Origin: Methylobacterium sp. Leaf91
GTDB lineage: Bacteria; Pseudomonadota; Alphaproteobacteria; Rhizobiales; Beijerinckiaceae
Length of the DNA: 64,000 nt
Assembly (NCBI RefSeq): GCF_001422815.1
Contig: NZ_LMMP01000012.1
Coordinates: 70,719-134,718, forward strand
Direction: 5' to 3'
The position numbers and the translations under genes were made by a program. Positions 25,135 to 34,460 of the stretch are shown here, one piece after another. Each line of letters begins with the position of its first letter. Positions within the stretch are counted from its first letter, which is position 1. The notes under the pieces were generated by a model. It ran no database searches and was not told where the DNA came from. It worked only from the letters and a program-made list of their open reading frames with translations.

Positions 25135-26301
25135 TTACTGTCCTGCCCGCCCCCGCATCGAGGCCGGTTGGCCGGGAAGACTCAGCCTGAACCCCGTATC
25201 GTGAACTGCATCTCCGTCGATGCGGTAGACGCCGATGGTTCGGTCCACGTAATTGCCGATATAGATATGCGATCCCGATGGACTGAAGGCGATGCCTTGC
25301 GTCACCGCCCCCGCCTCGGCCTCTCCCGTGCGGCGGACGAGCCCCGACGGATCGATGGTGAGCAGCGCCACCGCCCCGGTCGGGGTGTAGCCGGGGCCGC
25401 TCGCCGGAGCGCTCGATCCGCGCACCACGGCCACCGCCGCGTGCCGGCCATCGGGCGAGATCGTCAGGGTTTCGGGCGTATCGCCGATGCCGAGATGATC
25501 GATCACCACCGGGCGCGGCGCATCGGCTCGGATCACGCTGACGCTGTCGGCGTGCCCGTCGCTGGGCTCGGGGCCGGTATTGGCGGCGAGTGCCAAACGC
25601 CCGTCGGGCGTGACCTCCAGGCCATAGATGCCGGGACCGACGGGAAGGTCGAGGGCGGGATCGTAGGTGGCTTTGGCGCCGTCGAGGGCGAGGACACCCA
25701 CCTTGGCGGCCTTGTTCTTGGCCACGAACGCGCGGCGCCCGTCCGGGGCGATGGCCAAAGCCGCTGCCTCGTCGCCGACATCCACGGTGGACACGGCGCG
25801 CACGTTCGTCCCGGCGATCGACAGGATCGTGACGCTGCGGCCCTCGCGGTTGGCCACGAGGGCGACATCGCCTGTTCGCGCGATGGCGAGGCCCGAGGGC
25901 TGGCGCCCGACGCGGATGGTCTCCACCAGACGCGGCGGGTTCGCGAGGAGGTCGATCACGTGGAGCCGGTCGTCCGCCTGCGCGTACCAGGCCTCGCCCT
26001 CCTGCCGCATGAGAACCGAACTCGCCACGAGGCCGAGCCGTCCGTCCGGGGCGATCTGCAGGTTGGTGGGCGGCCCGTAGACGGAATTGTCGAGAGGCAG
26101 GACATGAGCGAGGCGGGGGCGGGCCTCGTCGCTCACATCGACGATGGCCAGCGCATCGCTTCCATTGGGGCCGTTCCGGCCGCCTTCGGGCAGGAAGAAG
26201 GTTTTGCCGTCGAGGCCGACGAGGAGATAGGCCGGCGCCTCGGCGGCGCAGGCGGGCGCGAGGCCGAGTAGCCCCGCCATGAAGATTCCGACGAGGCGCA
26301 T
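25135..26301 (-). CDS. Secreted YVTN-type beta-propeller protein
   Basis: A 388-residue protein with a signal peptide (MRLVGIFMAGLLGLAPACAAEA) and repeated propeller blades (IAPDGRLGLVA, ALAIAPDGRRAFVA, LEVTPDGRLALAA, LTISPDGRHAAVA, IAFSPSGSHIYIGNY) with a spacing of about 40-50 residues. The fold matches YVTN/lactonase-like surface or periplasmic proteins. Enzymatic activity cannot be inferred. ATG 26301 with GGGAG eight bases upstream is preferred over a GTG at 26310. Monocistronic by position. Confidence 0.88.
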   Translation of the reverse strand: MRLVGIFMAGLLGLAPACAAEAPAYLLVGLDGKTFFLPEGGRNGPNGSDALAIVDVSDEARPRLAHVLPLDNSVYGPPTNLQIAPDGRLGLVASSVLMRQEGEAWYAQADDRLHVIDLLANPPRLVETIRVGRQPSGLAIARTGDVALVANREGRSVTILSIAGTNVRAVSTVDVGDEAAALAIAPDGRRAFVAKNKAAKVGVLALDGAKATYDPALDLPVGPGIYGLEVTPDGRLALAANTGPEPSDGHADSVSVIRADAPRPVVIDHLGIGDTPETLTISPDGRHAAVAVVRGSSAPASGPGYTPTGAVALLTIDPSGLVRRTGEAEAGAVTQGIAFSPSGSHIYIGNYVDRTIGVYRIDGDAVHDTGFRLSLPGQPASMRGRAGQ

Positions 26302-26422
26302 CGTTCTCACTCCCAGCCGTCGCCGACGAGAGCCGCCGTGCTATGGCACCTGCCGATCCCGATGCGACGAAGGCATAATGATCCAGGACCGGAAAGGTTT
26401 ACGGCGGATCAGGCGCCCGCTG

Positions 26423-28165
26423 TCATGCGGCCCGGACCGTGGAGAGGAATTGCGACATCGCGGCATCGAGTTGGTTGAACTGCAGTGACAATTCCGAGGC
26501 CGAGGCGAGAACCTGGGCCGAGGCGGCCCCCGTCTCCTCGGCGGCCGAGGCCACGGCACTGACGTTGTGGGTGACCTCCCTGGTCCCGGCCGAGGCTTCG
26601 GTGACGTTGCGGACGATCTCCTGGGTCGCCGCGCCCTGCTCCTCCACGGCCGCGGCGATGGAAGCGGACACGTCGTCGATCTCACGGATGCGCTGGGTGA
26701 TGCCGGCAATCGCCGAGACCGCCATGCCGGTGGAAGCCTGGACGCGCGCGATCTGACCGGTGATCTCCTCGGTGGCCTTGGCGGTCTGGTTCGCCAGTGC
26801 CTTCACTTCTGAGGCGACCACCGCAAAGCCCCTCCCCGCCTCGCCCGCGCGCGCAGCCTCGATGGTTGCATTCAGCGCCAGCAGGTTGGTCTGGCCCGCG
26901 ATCGTCGAGATCAGGGACACCACATCGCCGATGCGGGCGGTGGACTCGCTGAGATCGCGAACGAGCGCGGCGGTCTCGGCCGCTTCGCTGACGGCACGCT
27001 GGGACAGGCTGGCGGAGCCTTGCATCTGGCGGCCGATCTCCTGGACCGACGAGCCGAGCTCCTCGGCGGCGGAGGCCACCGTGGTGACGTTGGCGGCGGC
27101 CGTGTCCGCCGCGGCCGCGGCATTACCGGAGCGTCGGGCGGTCATCGTGGCCGTGGCGCTCATGCTGCCCGCCGTGGCCTGCAACTCCGTGGCGGCGGCG
27201 CTGACCTGAGTGGCGATGCCGCCGACCGCGGCCTCGAACCGATCGGCCATGTCGAGCATGACCGCCCTGCGATGGGCCTCGGCACCGGCGCGCGCGGCTT
27301 CCGTTTCCACCTCCAGGGCACGGGTACGGATGATGTTGTCCTTGAACACCAGGACAGATTTTGCCATCGCGCCCACTTCGTCCATGCGATCGACGCCGGG
27401 GACGTCGATGTCCGTGCCCCCCCGAGCGAGAACATCCATTGCCGAGGTCATCCGGCGCAGGGGGCGGATCACGGTGATAACCAGCATGATGGCGGCCCCC
27501 GAGGCCATGAGTGCGGCGATGGCGACGAGGACGATGGTCGCCATCACGGCACCGTCATAAGCCGTCTGCGCATGAGTGCCGCTCTCGCGCGCGGCGCGCG
27601 CTTCGTAGGTGACGAGCTTCTGAAGCTCGGCCAGCACCGCGCTCATACCCGTCGACATGGTCGTGTTGTAGGTGCGCTGGGCCTCGGCCAGGTTCCCGGT
27701 TTGCGCCTGCATGATGATGGTGTCCTGCAACGTCGAGTAAGCGACCCATTGAGTCTCGAACGCCTTGTACAGCGCCCTCTCCTCGTCCGTGTCCAAGCGA
27801 GGCATGTAGGCGGCCTGGACGTCGCGCATCTCATCGGCACGCAGTTTGACCGTGGCGGCAGCGCTGGCGCGTAGCTCTGGCGTATCCGCATTGATCAGAC
27901 GCCCGCCGCTCACCCGCTGCCGCAGGGCAAGAACCTGGATCTTGCCGAGCATCTCGGTGTTCGGCAGGTGATCGTCCCGCATTTCCCGCCCGATATCGTT
28001 GACTGAGTGAAGGAAATATAGTGATGCCCCTGCGAGCAAAAGGGATAATAAAAATATAACCCCGAAGCTGGCTACAAGCCTTGTCTGAACGGATACCGAT
28101 CTCAACAACATCGCAGCAGCGCCCTTGAAATTCTCGATTCTAGGGAACACTGAGCTTATTAACAT
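26423..28165 (-). CDS. Methyl-accepting chemotaxis protein
   Basis: A 580-residue chemoreceptor. One helix at about residues 28-50, a periplasmic four-helix-bundle-type sensor (about 55-205), a second helix near 210-230, a HAMP domain, and a cytoplasmic signalling domain whose hairpin tip block [25 protein letters not shown] is split here across its centre near 415-440. No PilZ or CheR-binding pentapeptide was noticed. ATG 28165 has GGAG seven bases upstream; ATG 28111 (MLLRSVSVQ) is the alternative. The ligand is unknown. No che genes occur nearby, so it works with chemotaxis genes elsewhere. Confidence 0.95.
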   Translation of the reverse strand: MLISSVFPRIENFKGAAAMLLRSVSVQTRLVASFGVIFLLSLLLAGASLYFLHSVNDIGREMRDDHLPNTEMLGKIQVLALRQRVSGGRLINADTPELRASAAATVKLRADEMRDVQAAYMPRLDTDEERALYKAFETQWVAYSTLQDTIIMQAQTGNLAEAQRTYNTTMSTGMSAVLAELQKLVTYEARAARESGTHAQTAYDGAVMATIVLVAIAALMASGAAIMLVITVIRPLRRMTSAMDVLARGGTDIDVPGVDRMDEVGAMAKSVLVFKDNIIRTRALEVETEAARAGAEAHRRAVMLDMADRFEAAVGGIATQVSAAATELQATAGSMSATATMTARRSGNAAAAADTAAANVTTVASAAEELGSSVQEIGRQMQGSASLSQRAVSEAAETAALVRDLSESTARIGDVVSLISTIAGQTNLLALNATIEAARAGEAGRGFAVVASEVKALANQTAKATEEITGQIARVQASTGMAVSAIAGITQRIREIDDVSASIAAAVEEQGAATQEIVRNVTEASAGTREVTHNVSAVASAAEETGAASAQVLASASELSLQFNQLDAAMSQFLSTVRAA

Positions 28166-28355
28166 ACCGTAACTCCAATAATCACCGATCGCCCCTTCGC
28201 CACCAGTGATTGCTTGGTCGTTCAATGTCCGTTCTTGGATTGAACGGGGCCGAGGCTGCAGGGAGCCAACCCTGATAAGAGCGGAGCATCAGCCGACGCC
28301 ATGATCGGGCGCTCAGTTCGGTCTCACCTCGGCCTTGTCTCATCTCGGCCTGAGT

Positions 28356-29006
28356 TCAATCCGGCGCGCGGCCGAGCGCCCTGCGTATCAGCCGCTTGGC
28401 ATCCTCGCTGCCCCAATCGGCCGGTCCCTTCATCACGCCGAGGATACAGCCCTTGGCGTCCACCAGCATCGTCGTGGGCAGGCCGAGCGAACCGGTCGCC
28501 TTCTGCATGGCCGGCAGCACCCGCCCACCGGGATCGGCGTAGTAGGCGAGGTTCGTGATCCCATTCTCCTTCAGCCATTGCGGCGGCTTCTCGAGATTGC
28601 GCGTGTCCACATTGATCGCCGCGACGGTGAAGTCCGTCCCCCCCAGCATCTGCTCGAGCCGGTCGAGGGCCGGCATCTCGGCCTTGCAGGGCGCGCACCA
28701 TGTCGCCCACAGGTTCACCAGCGCGAGCCGCCCCTGCAACTGGGCGAGCGTCCGGTCGGCGCCGTCCGGCCCCTTGAACACGAGGTCCGGCGCGGCGCGC
28801 GGAACCTTGGAGACTTCCATGGCCGCCACCTCGCCACGGGCATGGGGCGCGATGCGCGCGATCGTCTCCACGGCGCCACGGCACGGCTCGGCCACAGCCT
28901 CGCTGTTGCCGCCGGTCGGACGCGTCCCGTATACGGCGAGACCGCCCGCGATCAGGACGGCGACGACGGCTCCCGCAGCCAGGGTCGCCTTGGCTCCGGG
29001 CATCAT
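28356..29006 (-). CDS. tlpA: TlpA-type thiol:disulfide interchange protein
   Basis: A 216-residue membrane-tethered thioredoxin-like protein. An N-terminal helix at about residues 8-28 anchors it; the thioredoxin domain carries the redox motif [12 protein letters not shown] near 105 and the cis-proline region GLPTTMLVD near 170. It follows TlpA of Bradyrhizobium, which reduces apo-cytochrome oxidase copper centres, in length and order. Starts with ATG pairs at 29006/29003. Divergent from argH with 51 bases between. Confidence 0.93.
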   Translation of the reverse strand: MMPGAKATLAAGAVVAVLIAGGLAVYGTRPTGGNSEAVAEPCRGAVETIARIAPHARGEVAAMEVSKVPRAAPDLVFKGPDGADRTLAQLQGRLALVNLWATWCAPCKAEMPALDRLEQMLGGTDFTVAAINVDTRNLEKPPQWLKENGITNLAYYADPGGRVLPAMQKATGSLGLPTTMLVDAKGCILGVMKGPADWGSEDAKRLIRRALGRAPD

Positions 29007-29057
29007 CGTTGCGTCGCCCGACGGGTGGATGGGGCGGCCGAGAGGAACAGTGTCGAC

Positions 29058-30455
29058 ATGAGCAACCGGATGTGGGGCGGGCGCTTCGCGAGCGGCCCCG
29101 CCGAGATCATGGAGGAGATCAACGCCTCCATCGGATTCGACAAGCGCCTCGCACCCCAGGACATCCGCGGCTCGCTGGCGCATGTGGCGATGCTGGGCAA
29201 GGCGGGCATCCTGCCATTGGCCGATGTGGCAGCGATCGAGGACGGTCTCAAGGCCGTGCGCGCGGAAATCGAGGGCGGCGGCTTCGTGTTCAAGCGTGAG
29301 CTCGAGGACATCCACATGTCCGTCGAGAGCCGGCTCACCGAGATCGTCGGCCCCGCGGCCGGGCGCCTGCACACGGCCCGCTCGCGCAACGACCAGGTCG
29401 CCACCGACATGAAGCTCTGGGTGCGCGACACCCTCGACAACCTCGACGAGCAGGCCGCCGGCCTGCAGCGGGCTCTGGCCGAGAAGGCGCTGGCGCACGC
29501 CGCCACGGTGATGCCGGGCTTCACCCATCTGCAATCGGCCCAGCCCGTCACGTTCGGGCACCATTGCCTGGCCTATGTGGAGATGCTGGCCCGCGACCGT
29601 GGCCGGTTCCGCGATGCCCGCGCGCGGCTCAACGAGTGCCCGCTCGGAGCCGCGGCGCTGGCCGGCACCTCCTTCCCCATCGACCGGCACGCCACGGCGG
29701 CGGCGCTCGGGTTCGACCGGCCCACCGCCAACTCCCTCGACTCGGTAGCCGACCGCGACTTCGCCCTGGAATCACTCTCCGCCGCCTCGATCTGCGCCGT
29801 GCACCTGTCGCGCTTCGCCGAGGAACTCGTGGTCTGGACCTCGGCCCAGTTCAACTTCGTGAAATTGTCGGACGGCTACACGACCGGCTCGTCGATCATG
29901 CCACAGAAGCGCAACCCGGATGCGGCCGAGCTCGTCCGCGCCAAGTCCGGCCGCGTCATAGGCGCGCTGACCGGCCTGCTGATCGTGATGAAGGGCCTGC
30001 CGCTGGCCTATTCGAAGGACATGCAGGAGGACAAGGAAGGCACGTTCGACGCGCTGCAGGCCCTCTCCCTGTGTCTGGCCGCCATGACCGGCATGGTCCG
30101 CGACCTGGAGCCCAATGCCGAGGTGCTCGCCCGCGCCGCCGGCTCCGGCTACGCCACCGCCACGGACCTCGCCGATTGGCTGGTGCGTGAACTCGGCCTA
30201 CCGTTCCGCGAGGCGCATCACGTCACCGGCCGCCTCGTCGGCGCTGCATCCGCCAAGGGGATCGGGCTGGAGGAATTGGCGTTGTCCGAGATGCAGGCGG
30301 CCGAGCCGAGGATCACCGATGCGGTCTATGCGGTGCTGGGCGTGGAAAACTCCGTTTCCAGCCGCACCAGCTATGGCGGCACCGCGCCGGACAACGTGAG
30401 GACGCAGGCCACGCGCTGGCTGGCGCTGCTCGACGCGCCAGCCGCGACAGCGTGA
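29058..30455 (+). CDS. argH: Argininosuccinate lyase
   Basis: A 465-residue enzyme of the aspartase/fumarase superfamily that splits argininosuccinate to arginine and fumarate. The signature [11 protein letters not shown] is at about residue 280; [12 protein letters not shown] near 112 and [14 protein letters not shown] near 157 carry the other active-site residues. Full length. ATG 29058 ([10 protein letters not shown]) is the conserved start; the frame continues upstream antisense to tlpA without meaning. No other arg genes adjacent. Confidence 0.97.
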   Translation: MSNRMWGGRFASGPAEIMEEINASIGFDKRLAPQDIRGSLAHVAMLGKAGILPLADVAAIEDGLKAVRAEIEGGGFVFKRELEDIHMSVESRLTEIVGPAAGRLHTARSRNDQVATDMKLWVRDTLDNLDEQAAGLQRALAEKALAHAATVMPGFTHLQSAQPVTFGHHCLAYVEMLARDRGRFRDARARLNECPLGAAALAGTSFPIDRHATAAALGFDRPTANSLDSVADRDFALESLSAASICAVHLSRFAEELVVWTSAQFNFVKLSDGYTTGSSIMPQKRNPDAAELVRAKSGRVIGALTGLLIVMKGLPLAYSKDMQEDKEGTFDALQALSLCLAAMTGMVRDLEPNAEVLARAAGSGYATATDLADWLVRELGLPFREAHHVTGRLVGAASAKGIGLEELALSEMQAAEPRITDAVYAVLGVENSVSSRTSYGGTAPDNVRTQATRWLALLDAPAATA

Positions 30456-30554
30456 TTCACAGGGCGACAAAAAAGCTCGGCCGGAGCGGATGCGTTCACG
30501 GTCGAGCTATGTGATCCTGCCTAAAGCTCGGACCCACGCACGCCGGAGATGTCG

Positions 30555-30884
30555 ATGCCCGTCGAGAGTTGGATGAATCCCGAAGACACCGCCGCCCTCG
30601 CGGCGGAAGCCACCACGCTGATCGATACCGTTCTGGCCCGCCTGCCCGAGGCGGACCGGGCTGCGTTCTGGGCATCGATCCGCAAATGCTACAACACGCC
30701 CTACAACGACCCGAAGCCCCGCGCCCTGCCCGTCCGCGACGTGATGGAAGCCAATGCCACCGCACCGCATATGGCAGCCTCGATCGCCGATCTGGCGGCC
30801 ATCGCCGAGCCGCCGCGGGTGGAGATGGCAATGGGCGCCATCCTCGCGGGACCGACCTTCGCACCGGAGGCGCACCCGGCCTGA
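30555..30884 (+). CDS. Hypothetical protein, 109 residues
   Basis: A small soluble protein (MPVESWMNPED...) with an N-terminal helix-rich half containing LPEADRAAFWASIRKCYNTPYND and a C-terminal hydrophobic, methionine-rich half. No family recognised. ATG 30555 has GGAG six bases upstream; ATG 30549 is too close to that site. It lies between argH and the IalB-like gene without operon overlap. Confidence 0.55.
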   Translation: MPVESWMNPEDTAALAAEATTLIDTVLARLPEADRAAFWASIRKCYNTPYNDPKPRALPVRDVMEANATAPHMAASIADLAAIAEPPRVEMAMGAILAGPTFAPEAHPA

Positions 30885-31091
30885 ATCGTCCCAACGCGCC
30901 GACCCCATTCGCGCGGAGCCGCTGGTCGATCCGGCCCGGCGTGAACGCCTGATGGCGTCTCGCCGCAATTCCGCACAATTTTACAGCCTGTGTCGGGACA
31001 GCCGCTTTGGCTGCCAGTCCGTCCTTCGCGGCGCAGATTTGCCCTCCACGCTGTCGGCGGGCCTTCTTTCGTATTCGAGAACCTGAACACG

Positions 31092-31757
31092 ATGCAGCAT
31101 CCTCTCCGCCGCCTCCTCGCCGTCAGCGCCTCGGCGGCTGTCCTGGCGACCCTCGGCCCGGCCTCTCTCACCGCTCCCTCGCCGGCACTGGCGCAGCAGG
31201 AGGCCGCCACCGCAGCCGAGGCTCCGGCCAAATCACGGGGGCGCGGGCGAGAGAAGAAGAAAGCGGTCAGCGCGCCGGGCATGCAGCAGGCGACGCCGGT
31301 CGCCATCTTCGGGGACTGGAACGTCTTCGCCAACGGCCAGGGCAAATCACGCACCTGCTACGCCATCGCTCAGCCCCAGGCCCGCACACCGAAAACGCTC
31401 AAACGCGACACCGCCTACTTGTTCGTCACCATCCGCAAGGGTGACAACGTGCAGAACGAGGTCGCGGTCATGTTCGGCTTCCCGCCCAAACCGGCCGCCA
31501 GCCAGGCAAAGGCCAATGCCACGGCCGCCTCCGATCCGATCCTCAGCCTCGGCAGTTCGCAATACGGCTTGGTCGTGAAGGACGAGAATGCCTGGCTTCA
31601 GAACCCGTCCGAAGAGGCCCGCCTCGTCGGCGAGATGGCCAAACTGGCCAAGGTTCAGGTCAAGACGACGTCCATGCGCGGCACCTCCACCAGCGACGAA
31701 TACGCGTTGGCGGGCTTCGGTGACGCGATGAAGCGCGCCCGCGAGGAATGCAAGTAA
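31092..31757 (+). CDS. IalB-like (invasion-associated locus B) periplasmic protein
   Basis: A 221-residue secreted protein. The signal peptide ends near residue 33 (SPALAQQ). A basic lysine-rich linker (SRGRGREKKK) leads into an IalB-type domain: FGDWNVFANGQGKSRTCYAIAQP, FVTIRKGDNVQNEVAVMFG and MRGTSTSDEYALAGFGDAM. IalB-family proteins occur in many Rhizobiales; despite the name their role in free-living species is unknown. ATG 31092 is chosen because it begins the signal peptide. Followed by a run of hairpins facing ecfG. Confidence 0.9.
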   Translation: MQHPLRRLLAVSASAAVLATLGPASLTAPSPALAQQEAATAAEAPAKSRGRGREKKKAVSAPGMQQATPVAIFGDWNVFANGQGKSRTCYAIAQPQARTPKTLKRDTAYLFVTIRKGDNVQNEVAVMFGFPPKPAASQAKANATAASDPILSLGSSQYGLVVKDENAWLQNPSEEARLVGEMAKLAKVQVKTTSMRGTSTSDEYALAGFGDAMKRAREECK

Positions 31758-31763
31758 GACCAA

Positions 31764-31842
31764 GCCTCAACGAGGCGCGCGAGTGTCCACTGCCGCACAC
31801 TCGCGCAGCCGGGCCCCGATGAGAAGACGTCATCGAGGCCCG
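31764..31842. terminator. Three tandem hairpins between convergent ialB-like and ecfG genes
   Basis: First GCCTC-AAC-GAGGC (31764-31776). Second GCGCGAGTGT (31777-31786) pairs with ACACTCGCGC (31797-31806), a 10-bp perfect stem. Third CGGGCC/GGCCCG (31810-31815 with 31837-31842) with inner CGATGA/TCATCG. They lie between convergent stops at 31757 and 31877 and probably end both transcripts. Confidence 0.55.
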
Positions 31843-31876
31843 CTATCAGGAACCGCGTTTTGCGGCGCGGGCAGGA

Positions 31877-32455
31877 TCAGGGACCGCCCAAGGCCGCCCG
31901 TGTGAGCGCGTCGGCCCCGATATCCTCGGTGCCGTTCATGCCCAGTGTTTCGATCAGCCGGCCACGGGCGCGGCTGACACGGCTTTTCATCGTTCCCACG
32001 GCGACACCGCAGATCTCGGCGGCCTCCTCGTAGGTGAAGCTCTGCGCGCCGACGAGGACGAGGGCCTCGCGCTGGCTCAGCGGCAGCAGGTCGAGGGCGG
32101 CCTGGAACTCCCGCATCTCCACCCGGATCTCCTGCTCGGGCAGGCTGGTGAGCCGCGCGGCATGGACGCCGTCGGCATCCTCCACCTCGCGCTTGCGCTT
32201 GCGTTGCTCGGAATAGAACAGGTTGCGCAGGATGGTGAACAGCCAAGCCGTCAGGTTCGTGCCCCGCGTGAAGCTGTCCGCCTTGGTCCAGGCACGGACC
32301 AGCGTGTCCTGAACGAGGTCGTCGCTGCGATCGAGATCGTAGGTCAACGAATAGGCGAACGCTCTCAGGGCCGGAATCGCGCCGAGCAGAAGCTCACGCA
32401 TCTCGGTATCGGCGCCCGAGGGCGTGCCGACAGGATGGGTATGGCAGCTCATCAT
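31877..32455 (-). CDS. ecfG: General stress sigma factor EcfG
   Basis: A 192-residue ECF sigma factor. Region 2 contains DDLVQDTLVRAW and NLFYSEQRKRKREVEDADG, the latter typical of EcfG; region 4 is LPLSQREALVLVGAQSFTYEEAAEICGVAVGTMKSRVSRAR, here quoted as LPLSQREALVLVGA and SRVSRARGRL. ATG 32455 has GGGAG five bases upstream and overlaps the nepR stop, giving translational coupling. In alphaproteobacteria EcfG is held by NepR and freed by phosphorylated PhyR; no phyR is in this window. It drives genes with GGAAC-type promoters under stress. Confidence 0.93.
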   Translation of the reverse strand: MMSCHTHPVGTPSGADTEMRELLLGAIPALRAFAYSLTYDLDRSDDLVQDTLVRAWTKADSFTRGTNLTAWLFTILRNLFYSEQRKRKREVEDADGVHAARLTSLPEQEIRVEMREFQAALDLLPLSQREALVLVGAQSFTYEEAAEICGVAVGTMKSRVSRARGRLIETLGMNGTEDIGADALTRAALGGP

Positions 32456-32772
32456 GAGGTCTCCCGCGAAGCAGGCTTGGCCGCGAGTTCGGCGAGAAGG
32501 GTCTCGAAACGGTCGGGGAGCGGCAGATCCAGGACGTTGCCGTAGAGAATGCGGAGGTTTCGGCCGATCCGCCGCCGGGACTCCGTGTCCATGCCGGCTC
32601 GGTCCATGCCCCATCGGTCCATGCCGACCTGCGCGACGCCCGGACCGGGGCCGGCCATGGCTTCCGCTTCCGCAGACGACGCTTCGCCGCCGCAGGCGTG
32701 GTCACGGGAACCCCGTTTCCCCACGTCCAGCACGTCGAAAGGGCCGTGGATATCGCTGGCGTCGATCGTCAT
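32452..32772 (-). CDS. nepR: NepR anti-sigma factor
   Basis: A 106-residue protein whose C-terminal half has the NepR core IGRNLRILYGNVLDLPLPDRF at about 68-88 followed by a short helix, LLAEL. NepR binds EcfG and is displaced by PhyR. The N-terminal 60 residues are unusual in being rich in glycine, alanine and a threefold GMDRWGMDRAGMD pattern, apparently disordered. The ATG lies 4 bases after GGAG, and the stop overlaps the ecfG start (ATGATGA). Upstream sequence to 33223 has no gene on this strand. Confidence 0.9.
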   Translation of the reverse strand: MTIDASDIHGPFDVLDVGKRGSRDHACGGEASSAEAEAMAGPGPGVAQVGMDRWGMDRAGMDTESRRRIGRNLRILYGNVLDLPLPDRFETLLAELAAKPASRETS

Positions 32773-33223
32773 GGTTCTCCACCGTTATGTCGGTGTCGGT
32801 CCTAGTGACGAGCGCTTTAACGCGTTCTGAAAAATGTATTCAGAAACCTTTAAGCTTGTAAAAGCAGCGTCTCTCGCGCGATTCGATGTGTCGAAAGACA
32901 TCTTATGCGGAAGCACAGCCAGAACAAGCTGAGCCGTAGATCCACACTACATTTACAAATCTGGATGGATGCTGAACGAGAACGGTGCCCCGCGCGGGGA
33001 TGATGAAGGCCGGCCCGACCGATTCACGAATCCTAACGGTTTTATGCGCCTCGGCGCGGCGCGTAGGGACATCGATCGCGCCGCCTGAAATCGAGCGGAA
33101 ATATGAATTTCCGGCCTCGGATGTCCCTTCGGTATCGCACGGTTGTGCACCGCACGGGGCTGCCCGTGCGGCGCGGAACCGCCATCCAACGGGATCATTG
33201 GCTTCGCTGATACAGGAGGTCCG
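32773..33223. other. 450-base intergenic region between nepR and the MscS gene
   Basis: Divergent promoter region. The first 130 bases are relatively AT-rich (AAAAATGTATTCAG near 32828). No coding sequence with protein-like composition was seen. A loose EcfG-type promoter candidate faces the MscS gene and is listed separately. I could not place a promoter for nepR itself. Confidence 0.5.
33175..33199 (+). promoter_or_regulatory. Possible EcfG-type promoter before the MscS gene
   Basis: GGAAC (33175-33179), 16-base spacer, CATT (33196-33199). The accepted EcfG pattern is GGAAC-N16/17-CGTT, so the -10 has one mismatch. It ends 25 bases before the ATG at 33224. Weak evidence. Confidence 0.25.
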
Positions 33224-34354
33224 ATGCCGATCATCCAATCGCTCGCAGGCGATGCGATCCGCTGGCTCACGTGGCTGCCCTGGTGGGCGCAGACCCTTGC
33301 TCTCGTCGCCGGATGCTGTGCCGTGGTCCTCCCGCTCCATGGCGTCGTGTTCCGCGCCATGCAGCGCGCAGTGGCGGATCGGAGCCTGTTCTGGCGGTCC
33401 CTGGTCTCGCGGACGCATGGGCCGAGCCGTCTCGCGCTGCTGATCGTTTCCGTCACGGCGGCTTCGTCTGCCGCACCCCTCTCATGGGACGTGCGGATCG
33501 TCCTCAACCAGATCCTCGTCGTCGCGCTCGTGGCGCTGGCCGGCTGGTGCTGCGCCACCGCCCTGCATATCGCGACAGTGATCTACCTGCGCCGGTTCAA
33601 GCTCGACGCGGAGGACAACCTTCTCGCGCGCAAGCACTTCACTCAGATGCGCATCCTGGAACGTGCCGGCGTGACGCTCGTCGCGCTGCTGACCATCTCC
33701 ATCGCGCTGATGACCTTCGAGCCAGTCCGGCAATACGGCGTCAGTCTTCTCGCCTCGGCCGGGGCGGCGGGGCTGATCCTGGGCCTCGCGATGCAACCGG
33801 TCCTCTCGAACCTCGTGGCGGGCATCCAGATCGCGATCACGCAGCCGATCCGGATCGAGGACGCGGTGATCGTGGAGAACGAGTGGGGCTGGGTCGAGGA
33901 GATCAACTCCACCTATGTGGTCATCCGGCTCTGGGACTGGCGCCGCCTCGTCCTGCCGCTGACCTACTTCATCCAGAAGCCGTTCCAGAACTGGACCCGC
34001 GAGGGCGCCTCACTCATCGGCAGCGTCTTCCTCTATGTCGACCACCGCGCACCGGTGGAAGCGATGCGGGCAAAGCTTTCCGAGATTGCGGCGCAGTCGC
34101 GTCTGTGGGACCGCAACGTCGTCAATCTCCAGGTCTCCGACGCCAAGGAGAGCGTCATCGAGATCAGGATGCTGGTGAGCGCCCGCAACGCGCCGCAGGC
34201 ATGGGACCTGCGCTGCGAGGTGCGCGAGAAGATGATCTTCTTCCTGCAGACGGAATATCCCGGTGCCCTGCCGCGCCAGCGGGCGGAATGGATGCAGGCG
34301 GAGGCCGCGCCCCTCGCCCGGCAGGAGCCGGAAATTCCGCGCCGCGCGGCGTAA
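33224..34354 (+). CDS. MscS-family mechanosensitive channel
   Basis: A 376-residue membrane protein. Helices at about 20-45, 72-90, 100-130 and the pore helix near 165-205 with the small-residue pattern ASAGAAGLILGLAMQPVLSN. The beta domain follows (ITQPIRIEDAVIVENEWGWVEEI), then a C-terminal alpha/beta vestibule domain. Family members open under membrane tension to release solutes. AGGAGG six bases before ATG 33224 is an excellent ribosome site. Upstream reading frame to 33143 is not conserved. Confidence 0.93.
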   Translation: MPIIQSLAGDAIRWLTWLPWWAQTLALVAGCCAVVLPLHGVVFRAMQRAVADRSLFWRSLVSRTHGPSRLALLIVSVTAASSAAPLSWDVRIVLNQILVVALVALAGWCCATALHIATVIYLRRFKLDAEDNLLARKHFTQMRILERAGVTLVALLTISIALMTFEPVRQYGVSLLASAGAAGLILGLAMQPVLSNLVAGIQIAITQPIRIEDAVIVENEWGWVEEINSTYVVIRLWDWRRLVLPLTYFIQKPFQNWTREGASLIGSVFLYVDHRAPVEAMRAKLSEIAAQSRLWDRNVVNLQVSDAKESVIEIRMLVSARNAPQAWDLRCEVREKMIFFLQTEYPGALPRQRAEWMQAEAAPLARQEPEIPRRAA

Positions 34355-34364
34355 CCTGCCGCCG

Positions 34365-34389
34365 CCGGGGAATTTTACCCGATCCCCGG
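34365..34389 (+). terminator. Hairpin after the MscS gene
   Basis: CCGGGGA (34365-34371) pairs with TCCCCGG (34383-34389) around an 11-base AT-containing loop, 10 bases past the stop. No T tract follows. Candidate terminator. Confidence 0.4.
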
Positions 34390-34460
34390 TGGTATGGCTC
34401 GCCGAGCCCGCCCGTCTGGCCCATAAGGCGAGCGGAAGACCCGAGCCACGAGGACGAACC

